Shown: positions 25,770 through 34,642 of the stretch, one piece after another
Numbering within the stretch: position 1 is the stretch's first letter
How the letters are laid out: each line of letters begins with the position of its first letter
Source: Paractinoplanes deccanensis
GTDB lineage: Bacteria; Actinomycetota; Actinomycetes; Mycobacteriales; Micromonosporaceae
Direction of reading: 5' to 3'
NCBI RefSeq assembly: GCF_016862115.1
Contig: NZ_BOMI01000189.1
Location: 1 to 64,000, forward strand
Length of the DNA stretch: 64,000 nucleotides
Notes under the pieces: generated by a model
The model's input: only the letters and a program-made list of their open reading frames with translations
Databases searched by the model: none
Told to the model about the DNA's origin: nothing
Position numbers and translations under genes: made by a program

Positions 25770-27683
25770 TCAGCCTACGTGCACGTGGGGCCGCCGGTTG
25801 CGGTCCGGCTCGGCCCGCCGCAGCATCTCGCGCGTCACCGGTGCCACCTCGCCCTGCCCGAAGGCGAGGTAGCGCACGAAGTTGGCGACCGGGTTGCCCT
25901 CGGTCCACTCGAAGTAGATGTGCGGCCGCCGCCCGGTGGTGTCCCGGATCCAGAGCAGCAGCGCGGCCAGCGCGCTCGGCACCGAGGAGCTGGTCACCCG
26001 CATCACCTTGTAGCGGTGGTGCAGCAGCTCGCCGGTCACCCGCAGCTCCGTCTCGAAGTCCGAGGCGTCCTTGACGGTCACCTCGACGAAGATGACGTCC
26101 CGGTCGTCGGCCATGTCGTTGTCCGCGAGGATCTGCGCGATCTTGTCGCTGTACTCGCGGCTGTCCCGGCGGTCCGGCTCGTTCGCGATCAGCCGGATCT
26201 GCCGGCGCCGGCAGTCGCGCAGGAAGCCCAGCGCGGTCTCGTCCGCCTCGATGTCGGTGACCCGCAGGTCGAACGCCCGGAACAGCCGGGACAGGAACGA
26301 GACGACCAGGATCCCGGCGATGAAGCACGCGGCGATCTTCACGCCGTCGGGCCGCTCCACGATGTTCGCGATGGTCGTGTAGACGAACAGCACCGCGATG
26401 ATCCCGAACGCGATCGTGCGCTTGCGCTGCCGCCGGCGGCGCGCCGAGAGGGTCACCGCGACCGCCGCCGACGTGATCAGCACCAGGACGCCGGTCGCGT
26501 AGGCGCCGCCCTGCGCGTCCACGTCCGCGTCGAAGATCCACGTGATGAGGAACGCCGTGCCGGTGAAGACCAGCACCAGCGGGCGCACGGCCCGGGCCCA
26601 GCCGGGCGCCATGCCGAACCGGGGCAGGTAGCGCGGCACGAGGTTGAGCAGGCCGGCCATCGCGGACGCGCCGGCGAACCAGAGGATCGCGATCGTCGAC
26701 AGGTCGTAGACGGTGCCGAACGCGTTGCCCAGGTTCTCGTGCGCCAGATAGGCCAGCGCCCGCCCGTTCGCGTCGCCGCCCGACTCGAACTGCGCCTGCG
26801 GGATCAGCACCGTGGTCACGACGCTGCTCGTGATCAGGAACGCGCTCATGATGACCGCGGCCGTGGTGAGCAGCCGCTTCGCGCCCTGGATGCGGCCGCG
26901 CAGGTCACCCTTGATGTGCGGCATCACCGCCACGCCGGTCTCGAAGCCGGACAGGCCGAGCGCCAGCTTCGGGAAGACCAGCAGCGCGATGCCGACGACC
27001 GCCAGCGGGTTGCCGTGCTGGGTGGTCAGCGCCGTGGTCCAGTCGGTCACCGAGTGCGGGTGGGTGAGCACCCGCCACAACCCGTCGCCGATGACCACCA
27101 CGTTGAGCAGCAGATAGACGCCGACCAGGCCGACCGCGATGCCGATCGCCTCGGTGAAGCCCTTGAGGAAGACCCCGCCCAGAAGCGCCACCAGCAGCAG
27201 CGTCACGATCACCTCGTGACCGTGCAGGGCCTCGGGCAGGTACGGGTTCTCGTCGATGTGCGCCGTCGCGTCCGCCGCCGACAGCGTGATCGTGATGATG
27301 AAGTCGGTCGCCGCGAAGCCGAGCAGCACCAGGACGAAGAGCTTGCCCTTCCAGAACGAGAGCAGCTTCATCAGCATCGCGATGGAGCCCTCGCCGTTCG
27401 GGCTGTCCGACGCCACCCGGCGGTAGATCGGCAGCGCGCCGAGCAGCGTCACCAGCACGAGCACCAGCGTCGCGATCGGCGACAGCACCCCGGCGGCCAG
27501 CGCCGCGATGCCCGGTTGATAGCCCAGCGTGGAGAAATAGTCCACACCGGTCAGACACATCACCTTCCACCACGAGTGCGGCTTCTCGTCCGGATCGGCC
27601 GGTACGCCGTGCGGGCCCTCGTGATGCTTCGCGGTGTCGTTCAATCCGGAGAGCATCCAGTCCCGGAACCCCGTGGTCGTCAC
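25770..27683 (-). CDS. APC/KUP-superfamily cation or amino acid permease
   Basis: A 637-residue membrane protein with about twelve helices in the first 460 residues and a 170-residue cytoplasmic C-terminal domain. The first helix segment MCLTGVDYFSTLGYQPGIAA and the following SDSPNGEGSIAML are like those of KimA/KUP-type potassium transporters, and the cytoplasmic tail (LRDCRRRQIRLIANEPDRR, HHRYKVMRVTSSSVPSAL) is similar to the regulatory tail seen there. Annotated relatives are often called amino acid transporters. Substrate therefore K+ or amino acid. It is followed 4 bases later by the M20 peptidase gene. Confidence 0.8.
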   Translation of the reverse strand: MTTTGFRDWMLSGLNDTAKHHEGPHGVPADPDEKPHSWWKVMCLTGVDYFSTLGYQPGIAALAAGVLSPIATLVLVLVTLLGALPIYRRVASDSPNGEGSIAMLMKLLSFWKGKLFVLVLLGFAATDFIITITLSAADATAHIDENPYLPEALHGHEVIVTLLLVALLGGVFLKGFTEAIGIAVGLVGVYLLLNVVVIGDGLWRVLTHPHSVTDWTTALTTQHGNPLAVVGIALLVFPKLALGLSGFETGVAVMPHIKGDLRGRIQGAKRLLTTAAVIMSAFLITSSVVTTVLIPQAQFESGGDANGRALAYLAHENLGNAFGTVYDLSTIAILWFAGASAMAGLLNLVPRYLPRFGMAPGWARAVRPLVLVFTGTAFLITWIFDADVDAQGGAYATGVLVLITSAAVAVTLSARRRRQRKRTIAFGIIAVLFVYTTIANIVERPDGVKIAACFIAGILVVSFLSRLFRAFDLRVTDIEADETALGFLRDCRRRQIRLIANEPDRRDSREYSDKIAQILADNDMADDRDVIFVEVTVKDASDFETELRVTGELLHHRYKVMRVTSSSVPSALAALLLWIRDTTGRRPHIYFEWTEGNPVANFVRYLAFGQGEVAPVTREMLRRAEPDRNRRPHVHVG

Positions 27684-27724
27684 CGGAAAATCGTTCCACC
27701 GGGTAAGCGGCTCCTCCCACGGTC

Positions 27725-27741
27725 ACGCGTTAACAACGCGT
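27725..27741. promoter_or_regulatory. 17-bp inverted repeat between permease and LamG genes
   Basis: ACGCGTT-AAC-AACGCGT is a perfect palindrome, 42 bases upstream of the permease start and 47 upstream of the LamG gene start. Position between divergent genes suggests an operator for an unidentified regulator. Confidence 0.5.
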
Positions 27742-27787
27742 CAAAAACGCGGCGCATCCTTCCTGGTACGACGTGCGTTAGGTCGGC

Positions 27788-28495
27788 GTGCGATTCTCCG
27801 CGCCGCGCGTTGCCCTGTGCGCCCTCGTGCTCGCAGTTGCGGCCGTCACACCCGCAGCCGCCTTCTCCCCCAAGGTCACCGTGCGGTACACGTTCGACGG
27901 CCCCTCACCGCTCGCCGACGCCACCGGCCGCGGCTACGACCTCAGCCCGGTGAGCCGGTACGGCGGCACCTTCACCACGGTCGCCCACAACGGCGGCCGG
28001 GCGCTCGCCTTCCCGCCGCCCTGCCACACCGAGCCGTGCCCGCGCATCGCCCTGCGCGCCGTCGCCACCGACCTCAACCCCGGCCGCCGCCCCATCCGCT
28101 ACGGCGCCGCGGTGCGCCTCGCCGCCGACGAGACCACCAAGGGCGAGAACGTGCTGCAGAAGGGCTACTCGGCCAGCGGCAGCCAGTACAAACTCCAGAT
28201 CGACGGCCTGGCCGGCCGCCCCAGCTGCGTCTTCGTCGACGACCGCCGCCCACAGATCCACACCGCGATCGCCGCCACCGGCGTCGCCGACAACCGCTGG
28301 CACACCCTCGAATGCCGCCGCGCCGGCCCCCACCTCACCATCCTGGTCGACGGCACCCCACGAGGGCAGACGGTTCTCCCCGCCGACCTGTCGGTCACCA
28401 ACCACCTGCCGTTCAGCATCGGCGGCAAGGGCTCCTTCGCCGACAACGACCAGTTCCAGGGCGTCCTCGACGAGGTGTGGGTGGAGATCGGCTGA
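27788..28495 (+). CDS. secreted LamG-like jelly-roll protein
   Basis: A 235-residue secreted protein with a Sec signal peptide (about 1-28, LVLAVAAVTPAAAF) and one concanavalin-type LamG/laminin G fold. VRYTFDGPSPLADATGRGYDL at the start of the mature part and GVLDEVWVEIG at the end are the typical first and last strands of these bacterial lectin-like domains. It lacks catalytic residues, so it may bind carbohydrate or protein outside the cell. GTG start. The 3' end abuts the XRE relic, and a copy of this 3' end is found at 22154-22237. Confidence 0.85.
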   Translation: MRFSAPRVALCALVLAVAAVTPAAAFSPKVTVRYTFDGPSPLADATGRGYDLSPVSRYGGTFTTVAHNGGRALAFPPPCHTEPCPRIALRAVATDLNPGRRPIRYGAAVRLAADETTKGENVLQKGYSASGSQYKLQIDGLAGRPSCVFVDDRRPQIHTAIAATGVADNRWHTLECRRAGPHLTILVDGTPRGQTVLPADLSVTNHLPFSIGGKGSFADNDQFQGVLDEVWVEIG

Positions 28496-28904
28496 CGCTG
28501 CCGAACGTGGTGATGGTCGAGAAGAGCCGCGGTTCGCGCCCGTCGACGCGCACGATCATCGGGATCGCCACGTTCGTGCCGGCCGGCGGGTGGGTGGGTC
28601 GCCGGGGCGCGGTGACAGCAGTTCCTCGTAGAGGGCGGCGGGCTCAGGGTCGGGCGCGGCGGCGAGCCGGCGTGAGAGGCGGGTGCGGAACACCGCGCGT
28701 ACGTCGTCGAGGTTGACGACCAGCCGGGCCAGCCCGCGCGGTTCCAGCCCGAGGCGCACCAGATTGACGGGTGGCCGCAGCATCCGGTGCCACGCGCGCG
28801 AAGAACGGGTCGACGGCACGGTTGGTCATCACGATGTTCCACCGGCGGTCGAAGACCAGCAGCCGGTTGCGTTCCCGTAGCGGCACGTGCAGGTGGCCCG
28901 CCAG
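28412..28904 (-). repeat. inverted duplication, right copy (partner 21883-22237)
   Basis: This copy includes the intact 3' end of the LamG gene (28412-28495), about 150 bases absent from the left copy, and the XRE relic up to 28904. It is the more complete version, so the left copy most likely derives from it. Confidence 0.85.
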
Positions 28905-28990
28905 CCGCAGAATCATGCCGGCGCTGAGCGAGCGGCTTGCTCGGTGGTTGCCGACGAAAATCAGCAACCGCACCGCTACAAGGCGTCCGG
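28496..28990 (-). pseudogene. XRE/MmyB-type regulator relic, copy 2
   Basis: Read on the minus strand from about 28990: fragments of an N-terminal HTH, then MILRLAGHLHVPLRERNRLL, FDRRWNIVMTNRAVDPFF, a one-base shift, MLRPPVNLVRLGLEPRGL, RLSRRLAAAPDPEPAALYEE, and finally NVAIPMIVRVDGREPRLF with STITTFGS. These are the recognisable blocks of an MmyB-like regulator of about 280 residues, with the HTH start, the block between RLLV and FDRRW, and the last strands removed. It runs into the stop codon of the LamG gene. No single open frame joins the blocks. Confidence 0.85.
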
Positions 28991-29002
28991 GTGGAGCGGT
29001 CG

Positions 29003-29782
29003 TCAGGCGTCGGCCGTGCGGATCAGCTCGGCGAGGGCCGGCCACAGCGACGGGGCCGCGCCGATCGTCAGCTCGGTGGTGAACTCCGCCTCCCGGCCGC
29101 CGAGGATCACTCCCGCTTCGCGGGCGATCAGGGCGCCCGCCGCGATGTCCCACAGGTTCGTGTCCAGGGCCAGGCCCCCGTCCAACCGGCCGGCGGCCTG
29201 GTAGGCCAGGTTGAGCGCCGCCGGCAGGCGCCTGATGTCGCCGACCTGGGGAAGCAGGGCGTCGATCACGCGGCCGGCGCGGGTCTTCGTCGCGACGTTG
29301 GGCTGGAAGCTCACGCCGATCAGGGATGAGGTCAGCGGCGGGCCGTCCGGCACCTCGAGCGGGGTGCCGTTCAGCAGGGCGCCGCCGCCCGCGACGGCGC
29401 TGAAGGTCTCGCCGGCCACGGGCTCGTGCACGACCGCCGCGCGGGGCTCGTCGCCCTGGTAGAGGGCTATGCACACGGACCACGGGCCGGTGCGGCTGAT
29501 GTAGTTGCGGGTGCCGTCGAGCGGGTCGACGACCCAGGTCCAGCCGGTCGTGCCGGGGCGGCCGTGGCCCTCCTCGGCCTGCACCGCGTCGCCGGGCCAG
29601 GCCTCGGTGAGGCCGTCGACGATGAGGCGCTCGCTGGCGATGTCGACGTCGGAGACGACGTCGTTGGCGTGGGCCTTGGGCGCGCCGACGCGCAGGGTGT
29701 CGCGGCGTTCGAGCTGGAGCCGGCCGGCGGCTGCGGCGAGCGTGGCCGCGAGGTCGCGGGCTGCGGAGAGGTCTCGATCCAT
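29003..29782 (-). CDS. inositol monophosphatase-family phosphatase
   Basis: A 259-residue Mg2+-dependent phosphatase. Motif A is WVVDPLDGTRNYI (D, D ligands and the T that positions water), preceded by the ligand Glu in VQAEEGHG, and motif B is LWDIAAGALIAREAG. These are complete, so it should be active on inositol-1-phosphate, histidinol phosphate or a related monoester. The ATG at 29782 gives the normal length of about 260; an extended frame upstream is not supported. It is divergent from the DHA2 exporter. Confidence 0.92.
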   Translation of the reverse strand: MDRDLSAARDLAATLAAAAGRLQLERRDTLRVGAPKAHANDVVSDVDIASERLIVDGLTEAWPGDAVQAEEGHGRPGTTGWTWVVDPLDGTRNYISRTGPWSVCIALYQGDEPRAAVVHEPVAGETFSAVAGGGALLNGTPLEVPDGPPLTSSLIGVSFQPNVATKTRAGRVIDALLPQVGDIRRLPAALNLAYQAAGRLDGGLALDTNLWDIAAGALIAREAGVILGGREAEFTTELTIGAAPSLWPALAELIRTADA

Positions 29783-29894
29783 CACCGGCCAGGCTACCGG
29801 TGACGGGCGTCGCAGGTGACCGCGCTCTCCTGAACGCATCGGCACCGGATGCGTGGGGGTAGTCGGAGACGTCGGCCTACCAGGGGAGATCCGC

Positions 29895-31802
29895 ATGAGC
29901 GCCACAACCACCACCGCGCCGGGGCCGCCGGGCGCCGACCTCAGCCACCGTCAGGTCCTGCAGGTTCTCGGCGGGCTCATGCTGGGTCTGCTGCTGGCCT
30001 CGCTGGATCAGACGATCGTCGCCTCGGCGATCCGGACGATCGGCGACGACCTGCACGGGCTCAGCGCGCAGGCGTGGGTCACCACGGCGTACCTGATCAC
30101 CTCGACGATCTCGACGCCGCTGTACGGGAAGCTCTCCGACATCTACGGGCGCAAGCGGTTCTTCCTCGCCGCGATCACGATCTTCGTGGTGGGCTCGGCG
30201 GCGTGCTCGTTCGCGCAGTCGATGTACGAGCTCGCCGCGTACCGGGCCTTCCAGGGTCTCGGCGCGGGTGGCCTGTTCTCGCTGGCGCTGGCGATCATCG
30301 GCGACATCGTCCCGGCCCGGGAACGGGCCCGCTACCAAGGTTACTTCCTCGCCGTGTTCGGCACGTCGAGCGTGCTCGGCCCGGTGATCGGCGGGTTCTT
30401 CGCGGGCGCCGACCAGATCCTCGGCATCACCGGCTGGCGCTGGGTGTTCCTGGTGAACGTGCCGATCGGCGTGGTGGCGCTGATCGTGGTGGCCCGGGTG
30501 CTGCGCTTCCGGCAGGAGCGGCGCGAGCACCGCATCGACTGGTGGGGCGCCGCCTGGCTGTGTGTCGCGCTGGTGCCGCTGCTGACCATCGCCGAGCAGG
30601 GCCGCTCGTGGGGCTGGGACTCGGCGCGGGCGTTCGCCTGCTACGGCATCGGCGCGGCCGGCCTGGTGCTCTTCGTGCTGGCCGAGTGGCGCATGCGGGA
30701 GGACGCGCTGATCCCGCTGCGGTTCTTCCGCAACAAGACGTTCAGCCTCACCGCGATCGGCGGCTTCATCGTGGGCCTGGGCATGTTCGGCGGTCTCGCC
30801 GTGCTTCCGCTCTACCTGCAGATCGTGCGGGGTGCCACGCCGACCGAGTCGGGTCTGCAACTGCTGCCGCTGACGCTCGGTCTCATGGTCGGCTCGATCA
30901 TCTCGGGTCAGCTGATCAGCCGTACGGGGCGCTACAAGGTCTTCCCGGTGGTGGGCAGCGTGCTCGCCGCGATCGGCATGTGGCTGCTGCACACGGTCGG
31001 GGTGGAGACGCCGTTCTGGCGTACCGGCGTCTTCATGGCCGTGCTGGGCCTGGGCCTCGGCCTGATCCTCCAGCCGATCACGCTGGCGGTGCAGAACGCG
31101 ATGTCGGCGCGGGAGATCGGCGTGGCGACCTCGTCGGCGACGTTCTTCCGCCAGATGGGCGCCACGGCCGGCACCGCGCTCTTCCTGTCGCTGCTCTTCT
31201 CGACCGTCGGCGACAAGATCCAGGATGCCGTACGGGCGGCAGGCCCCGGTTTCCAGCAGGCGCTCGCCGAGCCGGCGAACCGCGCGGCCGCCGAGGCCCT
31301 GCACGCCGGGGCCGCCCTGAACGACACGTCGTTCCTGAACGGGGTCAGCGCCGTCGTCGCGTACCCGTTCAAGGACGGCTTCTCCCGGTCGATGGACATG
31401 ATCTTCCTGGCCGCGGCCGCGATCATCCTGGTGGCGCTGGTCGTCTTCGCCTTCCTGCCGCAGATCCCGCTGCGCACCCAGTCGGGCCTGGCCGCCCGCG
31501 CCGCCGAGGAGCAGCCGGCCGGCCTGCCCGCGGCCACACCGGCAGCGGCGGAACTGCCCGCGGCCACACCGGCAGCGGCGGAACTGCCCGCGGCCGCGCC
31601 GGTGGCGGCGACGGAGGTGACCACCGAGGGCCGGCACTCGGCCGACGCCCACCCCGGCGGCAACCACGTCGCGGTGGCCCCGCACGACGGCAACCACGAA
31701 GTGGGCGTCCACCGCGAGGAGAACCCCGCGGCCGGCACCCACCACGACGAGAACCGCGTGGCGGGCGCCCACCGCGCGCCGCCCGGCCCGGAGGAGAGCT
31801 GA
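29895..31802 (+). CDS. DHA2-family (14 TM) drug exporter with His-rich tail
   Basis: A 635-residue proton-driven MFS exporter. Motif A is GKLSDIYGRKRFFLA and motif C-like ALDQTIVASAIRTI appears as LASLDQTIVASAIR in helix 1, both typical of EmrB/QacA-type transporters. The transport core ends near residue 545. The last 90 residues are unusual: two identical 10-residue units (ATPAAAELPA) from a 30-bp direct repeat at 31523-31582, then a hydrophilic stretch with nine His (NHVAVAPHDGNHEVGVHREE and onward). The tail may bind metal or be a disordered expansion. The start at 29895 has GGGGAG upstream. Confidence 0.9.
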   Translation: MSATTTTAPGPPGADLSHRQVLQVLGGLMLGLLLASLDQTIVASAIRTIGDDLHGLSAQAWVTTAYLITSTISTPLYGKLSDIYGRKRFFLAAITIFVVGSAACSFAQSMYELAAYRAFQGLGAGGLFSLALAIIGDIVPARERARYQGYFLAVFGTSSVLGPVIGGFFAGADQILGITGWRWVFLVNVPIGVVALIVVARVLRFRQERREHRIDWWGAAWLCVALVPLLTIAEQGRSWGWDSARAFACYGIGAAGLVLFVLAEWRMREDALIPLRFFRNKTFSLTAIGGFIVGLGMFGGLAVLPLYLQIVRGATPTESGLQLLPLTLGLMVGSIISGQLISRTGRYKVFPVVGSVLAAIGMWLLHTVGVETPFWRTGVFMAVLGLGLGLILQPITLAVQNAMSAREIGVATSSATFFRQMGATAGTALFLSLLFSTVGDKIQDAVRAAGPGFQQALAEPANRAAAEALHAGAALNDTSFLNGVSAVVAYPFKDGFSRSMDMIFLAAAAIILVALVVFAFLPQIPLRTQSGLAARAAEEQPAGLPAATPAAAELPAATPAAAELPAAAPVAATEVTTEGRHSADAHPGGNHVAVAPHDGNHEVGVHREENPAAGTHHDENRVAGAHRAPPGPEES

Positions 31803-31809
31803 CGGGAAA

Positions 31810-31841
31810 CGCCAGGGCCGGCGGACGGACCGGCCCTGGCG
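31810..31841. terminator. bidirectional terminator
   Basis: CGCCAGGGCCGG (31810-31821) and CCGGCCCTGGCG (31830-31841) form a perfect 12-bp stem with an 8-base loop, flanked by AAA on the left and TTT on the right. It serves the convergent DHA2 and CU044_5270-type genes. Confidence 0.85.
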
Positions 31842-31856
31842 GGTTTCATCCCCGGA

Positions 31857-32843
31857 TCAGAAGGTGCCCTTCTTCACGTCGGCCAGCTTGACGCGGGTGA
31901 CGACGTAGGTCGTCTCGTTGTCGCCGGGGCCGTTGGAGAGCTTCAGCGGGACGCCCGACTGCGCGTCGATGGTGAGGGTCTGCGCGGCGCCCTCGAGCGC
32001 CGGCATGCCGACGGTCAGGTTGAGCACCTTCTTGCCGGCGAGCGTGCCCTCGACCGTCTTGACCTCGGGCATCTGGTTGAGCAGGCGCAGCGCACCGGCC
32101 CGCACGGCCGGGTCGCCGGCGCCGGCGTGCAGCGCGTCCATCACGTTGTTCCAGACCCGGTTGTCGGCGATGTTGGTGCGCATGCCCTCGCGGATCGCCG
32201 CGGGGATCTTGGTGTTCGTCGGGGCCGGGTGGCTGAAGCCGGGCGCCTCGGTCGGCACCGGCGCGCCCTTGGGCGCCCCGGCCACGATCATCCGCTTGCG
32301 GGCGGCGTTCAGGTCGCCCTGCGCCGCGGCCTTCGCCGCCGCGACGTACTGCCGGTAGCTGTCCCCGCCGCGGATGTTGCCGGCCTTCACCTGCGCCGGC
32401 AGGCCGTCGCGGGTCTTGGCGAAGTAGTAGCCGCCGCTGTCGGCCCACAGGTCCCACACCTTGACCCGCGTGCCGTCGTAGAGCTTCTGGTCGCGCAGCA
32501 CGAGCGTCGCGTCGCCCTCGGGCTTCGCCGTCGTGTTGAGGTAGCCGACCAGCTGGAGCAGTGGCGGCTGCGCGGCGGCGGCGCTCGCGGACGCCGTCGT
32601 CGCGGGGGCGGCGATGTTCCGGGCCGGCGCCGTGCCGGTGCCGCCGGCGCCGGTGGTGGCCACCGCGACCGCGGCGATCGCGGCGACGGCGAAGCCACCG
32701 GCGGCGGTCGTGCGCCAGGCCAGGCGGCGGCTGCGCAGCCGCCGGCCGCGGCTCTCGATGCGCTCCAGGTCGGGGGTGTACTGCCGGTCGCCGACGGCGG
32801 CCTTGAGGGTCGCGCTGAGGCGCTGCTCGGTGTCGTACGACAT
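31857..32843 (-). CDS. CU044_5270-family membrane-anchored protein
   Basis: A 328-residue protein with a short cytoplasmic N-terminus (LSATLKAAVGDRQYTPDLER), one TM helix (about 44-66) and a large extracytoplasmic domain that resembles lipoprotein-like sensor folds. The end TTYVVTRVKLADVKKGTF is typical of the family. Proteins of this kind are encoded right after SigE-family sigma factors in actinomycetes, and an anti-sigma-like role is likely but not proven. It starts two bases after the sigma gene stop. Confidence 0.82.
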   Translation of the reverse strand: MSYDTEQRLSATLKAAVGDRQYTPDLERIESRGRRLRSRRLAWRTTAAGGFAVAAIAAVAVATTGAGGTGTAPARNIAAPATTASASAAAAQPPLLQLVGYLNTTAKPEGDATLVLRDQKLYDGTRVKVWDLWADSGGYYFAKTRDGLPAQVKAGNIRGGDSYRQYVAAAKAAAQGDLNAARKRMIVAGAPKGAPVPTEAPGFSHPAPTNTKIPAAIREGMRTNIADNRVWNNVMDALHAGAGDPAVRAGALRLLNQMPEVKTVEGTLAGKKVLNLTVGMPALEGAAQTLTIDAQSGVPLKLSNGPGDNETTYVVTRVKLADVKKGTF

Positions 32844-32845
32844 GG

Positions 32846-33355
32846 TCAGAGGTCTCCTCGGTTCAGGACGGACTTGAGCTTGGTCAACGCCCGGCTCGTC
32901 TGGCTCTTGACGGTGCCCTCGCTGCACTTCAGGGCCACGGCGGTCTCCCGCTCGCTGAGCCCTTCGAGGTAGCGCAGGACGACCGTCGCCCGCTGCCGCA
33001 TCGGCAGGGACACAAGTGCCTGGAGCAGGTCGGCCCGGGTCACCACGCCGTCGGAGAGGTCGGGAAGGGCGATGTCGGGAACATCGGACACGTCGGCCCG
33101 CGGACTCCGGCGCCACTGGCGTCGCGCCTCGTTGATCAGGATGCGCCGCACGTACGCGGGTGGGTTCTCGGCCTTCTGGACCTTGCGCCAGTGGCTGTAG
33201 GCCTTGGCCAGCGCCTCCTGCACGAGGTCGTCGGCCAGGTGCCAGTCCCCGCACAGCAGATAGGCCGTGCGATGCAGCGATGCGGCCATCCCCTGGACGA
33301 AAACCCGGAACTCCTGCTCCGCGCCGCTCGCCGTCCCGGCGGGTCGGTGCTTCAT
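32846..33355 (-). CDS. SigE-family ECF RNA polymerase sigma factor
   Basis: A 169-residue ECF sigma factor: region 2 with HRTAYLLCGDWHLADDLVQE and AYVRRILINEARRQWRR, region 4 with LPMRQRATVVLRYLEGLSERE and CSEGTVKSQTSRALTKLKS. These phrases are diagnostic of the actinobacterial SigE family. It begins at 33355 (alternative M at about 33367 would add four residues). Transcribed with the membrane protein that follows, which is presumably its regulator. Confidence 0.92.
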   Translation of the reverse strand: MKHRPAGTASGAEQEFRVFVQGMAASLHRTAYLLCGDWHLADDLVQEALAKAYSHWRKVQKAENPPAYVRRILINEARRQWRRSPRADVSDVPDIALPDLSDGVVTRADLLQALVSLPMRQRATVVLRYLEGLSERETAVALKCSEGTVKSQTSRALTKLKSVLNRGDL

Positions 33356-33429
33356 TACGGTCGTCACAGAGGAGAAGACACTTCCGTGCCCCGGTTCGTT
33401 GTCACGAGATCCGGAGCTTTTTCGCGCAA

Positions 33430-33990
33430 CTACTGCGGCAGCGCGTACCTCTTGGAGACCACCTCGACGGAGGCGAACCACGCGGTGACGTGGACACGGA
33501 CCTCGGGGGTGCCGGGCACCCGCGGCACGCGGGCGAGATGCAGCTGGCGAGAGGAGAAGACCGCCGCGCCGGTGAGGTCGACCTCGACGCCCTCCGGCAC
33601 GATCACCTTGAGCTCGCCGAACGTGACGCTGCCGGAGATCTCGATGACCGCCTGATCGGTGGCGACCTCGCGCAGGTCGAGCACGGTGGAGCCGAAGAGC
33701 GTGCGCACCGAGACCCCGGCGTCGCGCAGCCGCCACCGGCCGCGGCGCTTGTTCTCGCTGAAGATGGTGATGACCCGGTCGACAGTGCGCGAGGAGCCGA
33801 CGATCGGGGTGACCGCCACGCCCTCGGTCGCCCGGGCCAGCTCGTCGGCGTCCTCGGCGGCCCAGACGGCGCCGACCCGCGCGCTGAACTCCTCGAGGGT
33901 CAGCCGCCCGTCGCCGCAGGCACGCTGGAGCAGCTCGGCGGCGCGCTCACGCTCCGGTTCGGACGGTGGCACGCGCATCGGTGTGGTCAC
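33430..33990 (-). CDS. DUF1707 (SHOCT-like) cell-envelope stress protein
   Basis: A 186-residue protein. Residues 8-58 are a DUF1707 domain (ERERAAELLQRACGDGRLTLEEFSARVG with conserved acidic and Leu pattern). The C-terminal 100 residues form a beta-rich domain like the C-terminal part of LiaF/DUF2154 proteins (STVLDLREVATDQAVIEISG, VTFGELKVIVPEGVEV). No TM helix is visible. Members are linked to the envelope stress response, but the molecular role is unknown. GTG start at 33990; ATG 33978 is an alternative. Confidence 0.85.
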   Translation of the reverse strand: MTTPMRVPPSEPERERAAELLQRACGDGRLTLEEFSARVGAVWAAEDADELARATEGVAVTPIVGSSRTVDRVITIFSENKRRGRWRLRDAGVSVRTLFGSTVLDLREVATDQAVIEISGSVTFGELKVIVPEGVEVDLTGAAVFSSRQLHLARVPRVPGTPEVRVHVTAWFASVEVVSKRYALPQ

Positions 33991-34072
33991 GGGCGCATCT
34001 TAGGGCTTGCGGGCCAGCCGCCGTCGATGGCGACGGGTCGGCGAGGTGGGTGACGGCACGCGGAGGCCCGTG

Positions 34073-34642
34073 TCAGACCTCGAGCAGGATGACGTGCAGG
34101 TTGCGGGGCCCGTGCACGCCCTCGACGCGGTTGAGCTCGATGTCGCTGGTCGCCGACGGGCCGCTGATCCAGGTGAGCGGCCGGGTGGGGTCGAGGCGGG
34201 CGACGGCCTCGGGCACCGACGCGACGACCTGCTCCGGGCGGAGCACGCAGATGTGCAGGTCGGGCAGGAGGGTGAGGAGGCGCCGGCCCTGGTCGGGCGA
34301 GCCGTCGAGCACGATCGTGCCGGTCTCGGCGATCGCCACGGCCGCGCCGGTCACCACGCCGTCGGCCTCGTCGACGTCGACGAGCAGGGCCTCCGGCGGC
34401 AGCCATTCAGGGGGCAGGCCCGGCGGTACGACGAGCGTGCCCGCACCGATGATGTCGCCCACGATGGCCGCCACGTCGGCGCCGCGGTGCACCACGGCCT
34501 TGTAGTCGACGAGCCGCTCGATGAGCACGTCCAGGTCGGCCGGCGGGAAGTCGCGGCGGTAGGAGCGCGGGATCTCCGGCGCCGCCGGGTGGCCGCCGAG
34601 CGCCGAGCGCACCCGTCCGAGGATCAGGTCCTTGCTGCTCAT
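34073..34642 (-). CDS. lutC: LutC-like lactate utilisation protein
   Basis: A 189-residue LUD-domain protein, third subunit of the LutABC lactate oxidase system. IAETGTIVLDGSPDQGRRLLTLLPDLHICVL and WISGPSATSDIELNRVEGVHGP are conserved in the family. It works with LutA and LutB to oxidise L-lactate to pyruvate in the cytoplasm. Its start overlaps the LutB stop by four bases, so it ends a five-gene leftward operon that begins with the rhamnose aldolase/dehydrogenase gene. In this context the lactate comes from lactaldehyde made in rhamnose breakdown. Confidence 0.92.
   Translation of the reverse strand: MSSKDLILGRVRSALGGHPAAPEIPRSYRRDFPPADLDVLIERLVDYKAVVHRGADVAAIVGDIIGAGTLVVPPGLPPEWLPPEALLVDVDEADGVVTGAAVAIAETGTIVLDGSPDQGRRLLTLLPDLHICVLRPEQVVASVPEAVARLDPTRPLTWISGPSATSDIELNRVEGVHGPRNLHVILLEV

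Noticed and set aside
27684..27787. c-di-AMP (ydaO-type) riboswitch before the APC/KUP permease
   Set aside because: The upstream region is only about 100 bases and I could not find the conserved core.
21883..28904. Composite transposon
   Set aside because: The inverted copies carry no transposase or terminal repeats; they are a duplicated gene junction.
29003..29914. Longer 303-residue form of the inositol phosphatase
   Set aside because: The extra N-terminus has no homology-like features and would overlap the promoter area of the divergent exporter; ATG 29782 gives the family length.
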